5,122 bases of DNA from Gammaproteobacteria bacterium (GTDB lineage: Bacteria; Pseudomonadota; Gammaproteobacteria; Xanthomonadales; Xanthomonadaceae), in assembly GCA_025360985.1 (NCBI GenBank), contig JANYBA010000205.1:1-5122 (forward strand). The letters run 5' to 3'. This document shows positions 1 through 5,122 of this stretch, piece by piece. The notes below the pieces were generated by a model. The model ran no database searches. It was given only the letters and a program-made list of their open reading frames with translations, and was not told where the DNA came from. Position 1 is the stretch's first letter. Each line of letters starts with the position of its first letter. The position numbers were made by a program, and so were the translations under genes.

Positions 1-493
1 CGCCACGGTGTTCGGCTACTGGGTCAAGGACCCGGAGCGCTACGGCGTGGCCGAATTCGATGCCGACGGGCGCGTCAGCGGGCTGGAGGAAAAACCGGCC
101 CAGCCCAAGTCGCATTACGCGGTGACCGGCCTGTACTTCTACGACGGTCGCGCCTGCGACTTTGCCGCCGGGCTCAAGCCATCCGTGCGCGGCGAGCTGG
201 AGATCACCGACCTCAACCGCTGCTACCTCGACGACGGCTCCCTGCACCTGGAAAAACTCGGGCGCGGCTACGCCTGGCTCGACACCGGCACCCACGAATC
301 GCTGATCCAGGCCGGCAACTTCATCGAGACGATCGAAGCCCGGCAGGGGTTGCGGGTCTGCTGCCCGGAGGAAATCGCCTACTTCAACCATTGGATCGAT
401 GCGGCGAAGTTGCGAGCGCTGGCCAAGCCGCTGGCCAAGAACGGCTACGGCCAATACTTGCTGAGCCTGCTCGAGCACGGGCGGGTCGAATGA
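1..493 (+). CDS. rmlA: Glucose-1-phosphate thymidylyltransferase RmlA, 3' part (5' end outside window)
   Basis: RmlA (RfbA) joins dTTP and glucose-1-phosphate to give dTDP-glucose, the first and feedback-controlled step of dTDP-L-rhamnose synthesis in the cytoplasm. The first complete codon is at base 2, and 163 residues are visible; about 132 N-terminal residues, including the GGxGTRLxP nucleotide-binding loop, lie upstream. Seen here are the EEKP motif (fragment residues 29-32, with the sugar-phosphate-binding Lys), [10 protein letters not shown] (39-48), RGELEITD (63-70) and WLDTGTH (92-98). By family comparison the Asp of that last motif is the metal-binding Asp near residue 226. The C-terminal KNGYGQYL segment is typical of the tetrameric RmlA class. 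The total would be about 295 residues, normal for the family. Its TGA overlaps the rmlC ATG by 4 bases. The apparent GTG start at 8 is an internal Val, not a true start. Confidence 0.97.
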   Translation, partial: ATVFGYWVKDPERYGVAEFDADGRVSGLEEKPAQPKSHYAVTGLYFYDGRACDFAAGLKPSVRGELEITDLNRCYLDDGSLHLEKLGRGYAWLDTGTHESLIQAGNFIETIEARQGLRVCCPEEIAYFNHWIDAAKLRALAKPLAKNGYGQYLLSLLEHGRVE

Positions 494-1047
494 AGGTCGT
501 CGACGCTGGCCTGCCGGGCTGCAAGATCATCGAGCCCCGGGTCCACGGCGACGATCGCGGCGTGTTTTTCGAAAGCTGGAACAAGGCCGCTTGGGCCGCG
601 CACGGACTGGACTTCGACTTCGTGCAGAGCAACGTCTCGGTATCGGAACGGGGCGTCCTGCGCGGCCTGCATTACCAGTGGCCGCATGCGCAGGGGAAAC
701 TGGTCAGCGTGCTCGAAGGCGAGGTCTACGACGTCGCGGTGGACGTCCGCCACGGCTCGCCGACCTTCGGTCGCTCGACGGCGGTGCTGCTGAGCGCCGA
801 CAGCCGGCGCGAGTTCTGGATACCGGAAGGCTATGCGCACGGCTTCGTCGTCTTGTCCGCGCGCGCCGTGTTCCATTATCTTTGTACCGCGCCCTACGTC
901 CGCGAGGCCGATGCCGGCCTGCGCTGGAACGATGCCCGCCTGGCCATCGATTGGCCGGTCGGCGCGCCGCGGCTTTCGGACAAGGATGCGAACCTGCCGT
1001 TCCTGGACGATATCCCCCGCGATCGCCTGCCGGAGTTTTCCGAATGA
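490..1047 (+). CDS. rmlC: dTDP-4-dehydrorhamnose 3,5-epimerase RmlC
   Basis: RmlC epimerises C3 and C5 of dTDP-4-keto-6-deoxyglucose, the third step of dTDP-L-rhamnose synthesis; the family is a cupin-fold homodimer. The protein has 185 residues, normal length. Visible motifs in order are [15 protein letters not shown] (15-29), the active-site LRGLHYQ (58-63 and following, catalytic base His61), [19 protein letters not shown] (67-85, with Lys70), IPEGYAHGF (111-119, His117) and a YLCTAPY segment (130-136) holding the conserved tyrosines. The usual Lys after the first of these tyrosines is Leu here. A C-terminal LSDKD (162-166) probably supplies the Asp of the His-Asp pair. The start at 490 was chosen because it gives the family N-terminus and an ATGA overlap with rmlA; an in-frame ATG at 391 lies inside rmlA and adds unrelated sequence. 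The ribosome site is weak, which fits translation coupled to rmlA. Confidence 0.97.
   Translation: MKVVDAGLPGCKIIEPRVHGDDRGVFFESWNKAAWAAHGLDFDFVQSNVSVSERGVLRGLHYQWPHAQGKLVSVLEGEVYDVAVDVRHGSPTFGRSTAVLLSADSRREFWIPEGYAHGFVVLSARAVFHYLCTAPYVREADAGLRWNDARLAIDWPVGAPRLSDKDANLPFLDDIPRDRLPEFSE
1032..1035 (+). promoter_or_regulatory. Ribosome binding site of rmlD
   Basis: GGAG lies 8 bases before the rmlD ATG and inside the last codons of rmlC. It supports the rmlD start at 1044 over the longer in-frame opening that begins inside rmlC. Confidence 0.6.
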
Positions 1048-1952
1048 AGATCCTGTTGCTCGGCGCCGACGGCCAACTTGGCTACGAGTTGCACCGCAGC
1101 TGCGCGCCGCTCGGCGACATCCTGCCATTCACCATCAATGGCAAGCTGCCCGGCGGCCAGCGCTGCGGCCAGGTCGACTTCGCCGAGCCCGGCGTGTTGC
1201 CGGCCTTGATCGCCCAGCACCGGCCGCAGCTGGTGCTCAACGCCGTCGCCCACACCGCCGTCGACAAGGCCGAAGACGAACCCGCGCTGGCGCAGCGCAT
1301 CAACGCCGAAGCCGTCGCCGAACTCGCTGCGGCCTGTCGCGCGCTCGATGCCAAGCTGGTGCATTTCTCCACCGACTACGTTTTCGCCGGCGATGCCCGT
1401 CGCCCGATCCGCGAGGACGACCCAACCAGCCCCGGCACGGTTTATGGCCAGAGCAAGCTGGCGGGCGAACAGGCGTTGCGCGACAGCGGCTGCCGGCACA
1501 TGGTCTTCCGCACCGCCTGGCTGTATGCGGCGCGCGGACAGAATTTCCTGCGCACCGCACTGCGGCTGGTGCGCGAGCGCGACGAAATGCGCGTGGTCAA
1601 CGACCAGGTCGGTTCGCCGACGCCGTCGCGTTGGCTCGCCACCGCCACGGCCCTGGCGCTGGCCAAGAACCCCGACGTCGAAGGCACCTGGCACGTGGTC
1701 GCGGGCGGCGAATGCAGCTGGCACGAATTCGCGATGGCCATCGTCGGCGACGCCCTGGTCGCCGGCCTGCTCACCAAGGCGCCGAAGCTGATCGGCATCT
1801 CCAGCCGCGACTATCCGACCAAGGCGCGGCGCCCGCCGTACTCGCGCCTGGATACCGACAAGTTTGCCCGTGACTTCGGCTTCCGCCTTCCCGATTGGCG
1901 GGTCGGCGTGCGCGAGGTGATCGGCGAATTGGCAGAAGCGAAAAACGCCTGA
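1044..1952 (+). CDS. rmlD: dTDP-4-dehydrorhamnose reductase RmlD
   Basis: RmlD reduces dTDP-4-keto-L-rhamnose to dTDP-L-rhamnose with NAD(P)H, the last step of the pathway. It is an extended short-chain dehydrogenase with a Rossmann fold, 302 residues here, the usual length. The N-terminal GADGQLG (7-13) is the GxxGxxG dinucleotide loop. VLNAVAHTAVDKAEDEP (residues about 67-83) is the conserved second cofactor region. The catalytic triad is visible as Thr110 in STDYVF (109-114) with Tyr134 and Lys138 in YGQSKLAGE; this matches the Thr104/Tyr128/Lys132 spacing of the Salmonella enzyme. FRTAWLYA, VVNDQVGSPT and the C-terminal RRPPYSRLDTDKF follow in normal family order. It starts in a 4-base ATGA overlap with rmlC and is the last gene of the visible operon. 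It faces the stop codon of the POT gene across 16 bases. Confidence 0.97.
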   Translation: MKILLLGADGQLGYELHRSCAPLGDILPFTINGKLPGGQRCGQVDFAEPGVLPALIAQHRPQLVLNAVAHTAVDKAEDEPALAQRINAEAVAELAAACRALDAKLVHFSTDYVFAGDARRPIREDDPTSPGTVYGQSKLAGEQALRDSGCRHMVFRTAWLYAARGQNFLRTALRLVRERDEMRVVNDQVGSPTPSRWLATATALALAKNPDVEGTWHVVAGGECSWHEFAMAIVGDALVAGLLTKAPKLIGISSRDYPTKARRPPYSRLDTDKFARDFGFRLPDWRVGVREVIGELAEAKNA

Positions 1953-1968
1953 GCGGACGACTACGCCG

Positions 1969-3744
1969 TCATTTCACCCCGTGCATCCAGCGTCGCAGCC
2001 AAGGCGCGGCGATGAATGCAAGGACACCGCAGGCCAGCCCCACCCACGTCAGTTTCCAGAACAGCGAGCCGTAGGTTTGGGCAGCGGCGACCCATGCCGC
2101 ACTGTGTTCGACGACGGCGCCGGGATCTTCGATGGACGCGAGCGTGCCGAGTTTTTGCGCCAGCATTTCTGAAAAGGCCGTGGCCAGGAACCAGGTGCCC
2201 ATCATCAAGCTCGCCACGCGCGGCACCGACAACTGGGTCACCGCCGACAGGCCGACCGGCGACAGGCACATCTCGCCCACTTCCAGGATGAAATAGGCCA
2301 GCACCAACCACCACACGCTCGCCCAGGTGCCGGTCGCGCCCGCGCTCTGCGCCGCCCAGGCGAGCGGAATGAAGGCCAGGCCGCCCATGAGCAGGCCGAA
2401 CGCGCTTTTCGCCGGCTTTCCCGGGTCAAGTCCGCGCCGGTCGAGCCAGCCCCACAGCCAGGTGAACAACGGAGCCAACAACAGGATGAACGGACCCGGA
2501 AGAAAGGTGAGCGAACTGGCGTTTTGTTTCTGGAATACCGCCATGCCCAAAGTCATCAACATGGTGATGGTGGTGCATGCAAGAAACAGCGCCAGCGGCA
2601 GGCGCGATCCCGGCTGTTTGCGCTGCCAGCTCATGGCGACCATGAACGAAGCCGGCATCAACAGCATCGGCAGGATGAAATACCAAAGCGGCAGGCCATT
2701 GGCGTAGATCAAGGACGGGAAGAAATTCTTGGTCAGCATGCGGTCGGTGAACACCACCCAGGAACCATAGGTCTGTTCGTACAGGGTGAAGAACACCAAG
2801 GCCATGAAGATCAGCACCATCAAGGCGATCATCTGCTGGCGTTCGACCTTCGAGCACTCGCGCAGGACGAAGCGCGTGAACCACACCAGCACGCCGGCAA
2901 GCATGGCCAGCATCAGCAGCTGCGCCAGGGTGATGTCCACGCCTATGTCGAGTGCGAAGGCATTGTTGCCGGTTGCCCACATCAGCGCGGCAACCGGCGT
3001 CAGGGCCAGCACCGCGCCGAGGTAGATCAGGCGCTCCCGGCTTATTCCCGCCACGCGTTCGCGCAATTTTTCCGGGGCCGGCGGCTCGGCCTGGCCTTGC
3101 AGGTATTTCTGGCCCCACAGGAACATCGACAAGCCGGCGAGCATGCCAATGCCGGCCGCGCCAAAGCCCCAACTCCAGCCCTTGGTCTCGCCGAGCACGC
3201 CGCAAACCAGCGAGGCGAACAGGCCGCCCAGGATGATGCCGGCGTAAAAAAGCGAAAACCCCGAATCCCGCCGCGGGTCGTTTTCAGGATAGAGCTTGCC
3301 GACGATGACCGAGATATTGGGCTTGAGGAAACCTACTCCCACGATGATCAGGGCCAGCGAAAAATAAAAAACCAGCAGCGCTGATTCGTCGCGCTGGGCC
3401 ACGCCGCCAACCATGTGCGCCGGCGAGCCGTGGTAAGCCATGCCGAAATGTCCGAGGCAGAGCATGATGCCGCCGAACACGACTGCCTTGCGCATGCCCA
3501 GCCAGCGGTCGGCGAGCATGCCGCCGAGCACCGGCAGGCAGTAGACCAGGCCGCCGTAGGCGCCGAGCAGGTTCAAGCCGCCGGTATCGCCGAACAGGTG
3601 GTACTTGGTCAGGTACAGCAACAGCAGGGCCTTCATGCCGTAGAAGGAGAAGCGCTCCCACATCTCGGTGAAGAAGCAGACGTAGACGCCCTTCGGGTGG
3701 CCGAGGAACTCGTCCTGGTCGAGCGCGGTGGCGGTGGCGGTCAC
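1969..3744 (-). CDS. POT/PTR2-family proton-coupled oligopeptide transporter
   Basis: This is an inner-membrane major facilitator of the POT (PTR2) family, which takes up di- and tripeptides with protons. It has 591 residues, against roughly 450-520 for most bacterial members. Visible motifs are TEMWERFSFYG (26-36, the ExxER proton/peptide motif), GGMLADRWLG (74-83), KPN (141-143), SGFSLFYAGIILG (161-173), YEQ (322-324, TM7) and VGEMCLSPVGLS (489-500, with the TM10 Glu491). Hydrophobic segments fit TM1-6, the two bacterial linker helices (about 238-256 and 272-292) and TM7-12. Two further hydrophobic stretches (about 350-371 and 381-402) lie between TM7 and TM8. The usual Asn of FYxxINxG is Ile171. 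The GTG start was chosen because GGAG lies 7 bases upstream and the ALDQDEFLGHPKG N-terminus fits the family. An ATG at 3798 would add 18 unrelated residues and run into the divergent control region. The exact substrate cannot be read from the sequence. Confidence 0.93.
   Translation of the reverse strand: MTATATALDQDEFLGHPKGVYVCFFTEMWERFSFYGMKALLLLYLTKYHLFGDTGGLNLLGAYGGLVYCLPVLGGMLADRWLGMRKAVVFGGIMLCLGHFGMAYHGSPAHMVGGVAQRDESALLVFYFSLALIIVGVGFLKPNISVIVGKLYPENDPRRDSGFSLFYAGIILGGLFASLVCGVLGETKGWSWGFGAAGIGMLAGLSMFLWGQKYLQGQAEPPAPEKLRERVAGISRERLIYLGAVLALTPVAALMWATGNNAFALDIGVDITLAQLLMLAMLAGVLVWFTRFVLRECSKVERQQMIALMVLIFMALVFFTLYEQTYGSWVVFTDRMLTKNFFPSLIYANGLPLWYFILPMLLMPASFMVAMSWQRKQPGSRLPLALFLACTTITMLMTLGMAVFQKQNASSLTFLPGPFILLLAPLFTWLWGWLDRRGLDPGKPAKSAFGLLMGGLAFIPLAWAAQSAGATGTWASVWWLVLAYFILEVGEMCLSPVGLSAVTQLSVPRVASLMMGTWFLATAFSEMLAQKLGTLASIEDPGAVVEHSAAWVAAAQTYGSLFWKLTWVGLACGVLAFIAAPWLRRWMHGVK
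3724..3741 (-). repeat. Short hexamer repeat just after the POT start codon
   Basis: On the minus strand, ACCGCC is repeated twice followed by an imperfect third copy (ACCGCG), directly after the GTG. It encodes Thr-Ala three times. Gain or loss of a copy would keep the frame, so it would only change the length of the cytoplasmic N-terminus. It may simply be GC-rich low-complexity coding sequence. Confidence 0.5.
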
Positions 3745-3751
3745 GGGCGGG

Positions 3752-3755
3752 CTCC
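3752..3755 (-). promoter_or_regulatory. Ribosome binding site of the POT gene
   Basis: CTCC on the + strand reads GGAG on the minus strand, 7 bases before the GTG at 3744. It is the best Shine-Dalgarno match near any candidate start and is the main reason for choosing the GTG. Confidence 0.55.
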
Positions 3756-3772
3756 GGGTCTCGGCTGGGGGC

Positions 3773-3781
3773 AGTATGCCA
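3773..3781 (-). promoter_or_regulatory. Candidate extended -10 promoter element for the POT gene
   Basis: Read on the minus strand this is TGG-CATACT: a TGn extension followed by a hexamer matching TATAAT at four of six positions. Transcription would start near 3766, leaving a leader of about 20 bases that contains the GGAG site. No good -35 hexamer is visible at the right distance, which is tolerated by extended -10 promoters. This is a call by eye on a short motif and is tentative. Confidence 0.3.
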
Positions 3782-3792
3782 GCGCTTTCGGG

Positions 3793-3798
3793 TAGCAT
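3793..3798 (+). promoter_or_regulatory. Candidate -10 element for the rhomboid gene, possibly giving a leaderless mRNA
   Basis: TAGCAT fits the TAnnnT pattern and matches TATAAT at four of six positions. It ends 7 bases before the ATG at 3806, so the first transcribed base would fall on or next to that ATG. No convincing Shine-Dalgarno sequence precedes any candidate rhomboid start, which agrees with a leaderless message. No clear -35 element is seen, so confidence is low. Confidence 0.27.
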
Positions 3799-3805
3799 GC
3801 GCGCC

Positions 3806-4414
3806 ATGAGCACGACCCTGATCCTGATCGCCATCACCTGCGCGGTGTCGTTCGTCGCCTTCAACAACCCGAAGATGACCGATGCCCTGATCCTCTGGCC
3901 GCCGGCGGTGACCCGCGACAACGACTACTACCGCCTGATGAGCTACGGCCTGGTGCACGGCAATTTCCAGCACCTGCTGTTCAACATGATCACCCTGTAT
4001 TTCTTCGGGCGGGTCATGGAGGACTTCTACAACGCCAGTCTCGGCGACTTCGGCTTCGCCTTCTTTTATGTGCTGGGCCTGGTCGCATCGATCCTGCCGA
4101 CCTACCTGCGCCATCGCAGCGACGCCAGTTACCGCAGCCTTGGCGCTTCCGGCTCGGTCTCGGCGGTCCTGTTCGCCTTCATCCTGCTGCGGCCGTGGGC
4201 GACCATCTACATCTACGTGATCCCGGTCCCGGCCATCATCTACGCGGGCGCCTACATCGCCTATTCGATCTACATGGACCGGCGTGGCGGCGACAACGTC
4301 AATCACAGCGCCCACCTGTGGGGCGCGGCCTACGGCGCGGTGTTCACGATCGCCATGGAACCGCGCGTTTTCAGCCATTTCCTGGCCAGCCTGGCCGACC
4401 CGCACCTGGGCTGA
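3806..4414 (+). CDS. Rhomboid-family intramembrane serine protease
   Basis: Rhomboid proteases cut transmembrane substrates within the lipid bilayer of the inner membrane. The protein has 202 residues, a minimal six-helix rhomboid without the cytoplasmic N-terminal domain of E. coli GlpG. Hydrophobic segments lie near 4-20, 51-68, 82-100, 113-129, 134-157 and 169-185. The active site is complete: HGNFQHLLFN (51-60) gives the HxxxxHxxxN motif with His56 and Asn60 as the oxyanion pair (GlpG His150/Asn154), GASG (113-116) holds the nucleophile Ser115, and SAHLWG (168-173) holds the catalytic His170. The WR pair of the GlpG L1 loop is not seen. The ATG at 3806 gives a start just before TM1; in-frame ATGs at 3797 and 3776 would add 3 or 10 residues, and none has a strong ribosome site. 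It is divergent from the POT gene and upstream of an OPT gene. The natural substrate is unknown. Confidence 0.92.
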   Translation: MSTTLILIAITCAVSFVAFNNPKMTDALILWPPAVTRDNDYYRLMSYGLVHGNFQHLLFNMITLYFFGRVMEDFYNASLGDFGFAFFYVLGLVASILPTYLRHRSDASYRSLGASGSVSAVLFAFILLRPWATIYIYVIPVPAIIYAGAYIAYSIYMDRRGGDNVNHSAHLWGAAYGAVFTIAMEPRVFSHFLASLADPHLG

Positions 4415-4442
4415 GCCGCCCCGGCTTTGCGCCGCCCGGCGC
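4414..4442 (+). terminator. Two small tandem hairpins after the rhomboid gene, possible weak terminator
   Basis: The first is a perfect 5-bp stem, AGCCG/CGGCT (4414-4418 and 4422-4426) with a CCC loop, overlapping the last base of the rhomboid stop codon and followed by TT. The second is GCGCC/GGCGC (4429-4433 and 4438-4442) with a GCCC loop and no T-run. The stems are short and the T-tract minimal, so this could reduce rather than end transcription into the OPT gene. In GC-rich DNA such hairpins also occur by chance. Confidence 0.3.
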
Positions 4443-4473
4443 TCGTGCCACCATTGGCCCGTCCTTTCAGCCT

Positions 4474-4478
4474 GGGAG
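4474..4478 (+). promoter_or_regulatory. Ribosome binding site of the OPT gene
   Basis: GGGAG ends 6 bases before the ATG at 4485, a good Shine-Dalgarno position, and supports that start. No convincing promoter is visible in the 70-base gap, so the gene may be read from the rhomboid promoter or from a promoter that does not match the standard consensus. Confidence 0.6.
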
Positions 4479-4484
4479 CCACCG

Positions 4485-5122
4485 ATGGATTCCGCGACGC
4501 CGCGCACCGAGTTCACCCTTCGCGGCATGGTCATCGGCATCGTGATCACCGTGGTGTTTACCGCGGCGAACGTGTTCTTCGGGCTGAAGGCCGGCCTGAC
4601 TTTCGCGACGTCGATTCCGGCGGCCGTGATCTCGATGGCGATCCTGCGCTACTTCAAGGGCGCCACCATCCAGGAAAACAACATCGTGCAGACGGTCGCC
4701 TCGGCGGCCGGCACCTTGTCGTCGATCATCTTCGTCTTGCCCGGCCTGGTCCTGATCGGCTGGTGGACCGGATTCGATTACTGGATCTCGTTCTTCATCT
4801 GCGCGTTCGGCGGCATCCTCGGCGTGATGTATTCGATCCCGCTGCGGCGCGCTCTGGTCACCAATTCCGACTTGCCGTATCCGGAAGGCGTCGCCTGCGC
4901 CGAAGTACTGAAGGTTGGCGCCGGCAGCGACGCCGAGGCGGCCGAATCCAATCGCGCCGGCCTGATGGCCGTGCTGTGGGGCTCGATCGTGTCCGGCGTG
5001 TTCGCGATCGTGGTCGCGACCCGGACCTTCGCCGGCGATTTCGTCCGCTACTTCCGCGTTGGCGGCGAAGGCGGCGGCGTCACCGGTTTCGATTTCTTCC
5101 TGTCGTTCGCGCTGTTCGGCAT
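4485..5122 (+). CDS. OPT-family oligopeptide transporter, N-terminal part (3' end outside window)
   Basis: This is the first 212 residues of an OPT (oligopeptide transporter) family inner-membrane protein. Full bacterial members are usually around 600-700 residues, so about two thirds is missing. After a short charged N-terminus come hydrophobic segments near 14-34, 40-55, 75-93, 100-120, 160-180 and 204 onward. Recognisable features are the NVFFGLKAGLTFATSIPAAV stretch (29-48), NIVQTVASAAGT (66-77) and the hallmark PYPEGVACAEVLK (131-143). The frame is open to the last base with no stop and no frameshift. The family moves peptides or, in the YSL branch, metal chelates; bacterial members of this type are annotated as oligopeptide transporters but few have tested substrates. 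OPT is unrelated to POT in sequence. The gene lies 70 bases after the rhomboid gene on the same strand. Confidence 0.93.
   Translation, partial: MDSATPRTEFTLRGMVIGIVITVVFTAANVFFGLKAGLTFATSIPAAVISMAILRYFKGATIQENNIVQTVASAAGTLSSIIFVLPGLVLIGWWTGFDYWISFFICAFGGILGVMYSIPLRRALVTNSDLPYPEGVACAEVLKVGAGSDAEAAESNRAGLMAVLWGSIVSGVFAIVVATRTFAGDFVRYFRVGGEGGGVTGFDFFLSFALFG

Noticed and set aside
8..10. GTG at base 8 as a start codon for rmlA
   Set aside because: The frame is open to the left edge and the preceding Ala-Thr matches the RmlA family, so this is an internal Val of a gene cut by the window edge.
445..1724. Two long minus-strand openings (445-1128 and 894-1724) opposite rmlC and rmlD
   Set aside because: They are shadows of strongly supported rml genes and resemble no known protein.
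1953..1968. Possible bidirectional terminator between rmlD and the POT gene
   Set aside because: Only a 4-bp stem can be formed and there is no T-run on either strand.
2550..2585. A run of CAC/CAT codons giving a polyhistidine stretch in one minus-strand frame
   Set aside because: It lies in the wrong frame. The POT frame reads these bases as part of a hydrophobic helix (Ala-Cys-Thr-Thr-Ile-Thr-Met).
3246..3371. Two TTTTTTA heptamers on the POT coding strand, resembling -1 frameshift slippery sites
   Set aside because: In both places the reading frame splits the run as TT TTT TA, not the T TTT TTA phase needed for standard -1 frameshifting, and the protein continues with good family similarity in the zero frame.
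2524..3384. A 286-codon + strand open frame opposite the POT gene
   Set aside because: The product is His/Gln/Arg-rich low-complexity sequence, the mirror of hydrophobic POT codons. No ribosome site or family motif is seen.
3284..4549. A 421-codon open frame on the minus strand, antisense to the rhomboid gene and crossing the divergent region
   Set aside because: Its translation is rich in Arg, Gly, His and Asp with no membrane or domain pattern, and it overlaps two well-recognised genes in a different frame. Long antisense openings are expected in high-GC coding DNA.

Overview
The window is high-GC DNA (clearly above 60% G+C by eye) with tightly packed genes and mostly G/C-ending codons. 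The gene content fits a gammaproteobacterium of the Xanthomonadales/Lysobacteraceae type: an rml dTDP-rhamnose cassette ending in A-C-D order, beside a POT peptide symporter, a short rhomboid protease and an OPT-family oligopeptide transporter. The taxon is an inference from style and gene families, not from any search.

Region 1 (1-1952, + strand) is the 3' part of a dTDP-L-rhamnose operon: rmlA (its 5' end lies outside the window), rmlC and rmlD. Both junctions are 4-base ATGA overlaps, so the three genes are almost certainly one transcript with coupled translation. Together they supply three of the four steps from glucose-1-phosphate to dTDP-L-rhamnose, the donor for rhamnose in LPS O-antigen, exopolysaccharide or rhamnosylated products. 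The missing step, RmlB dehydratase, is expected just upstream.

Region 2 (1969-3744, - strand) is a 591-residue proton-dependent oligopeptide transporter (POT/PTR2 family) that converges on rmlD with only 16 bases between the stop codons. It has most POT motifs, but the usual Asn of FYxxINxG is Ile and an extra hydrophobic stretch lies between TM7 and TM8.

Region 3 (3745-3805) is a 61-base divergent control region, serving the POT gene on one side and the rhomboid gene on the other.

Region 4 (3806-5122, + strand) holds a compact 202-residue rhomboid intramembrane serine protease with an intact active site. After a 70-base gap with two small hairpins comes the first 212 residues of an OPT-family transporter that runs off the window.

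Overall this is mostly ordinary core or housekeeping-type DNA. I see no mobile element, CRISPR array, RNA gene or obvious new system. The points most worth a second look are the atypical POT protein and the placement of a rhomboid protease between two different peptide-transporter families.
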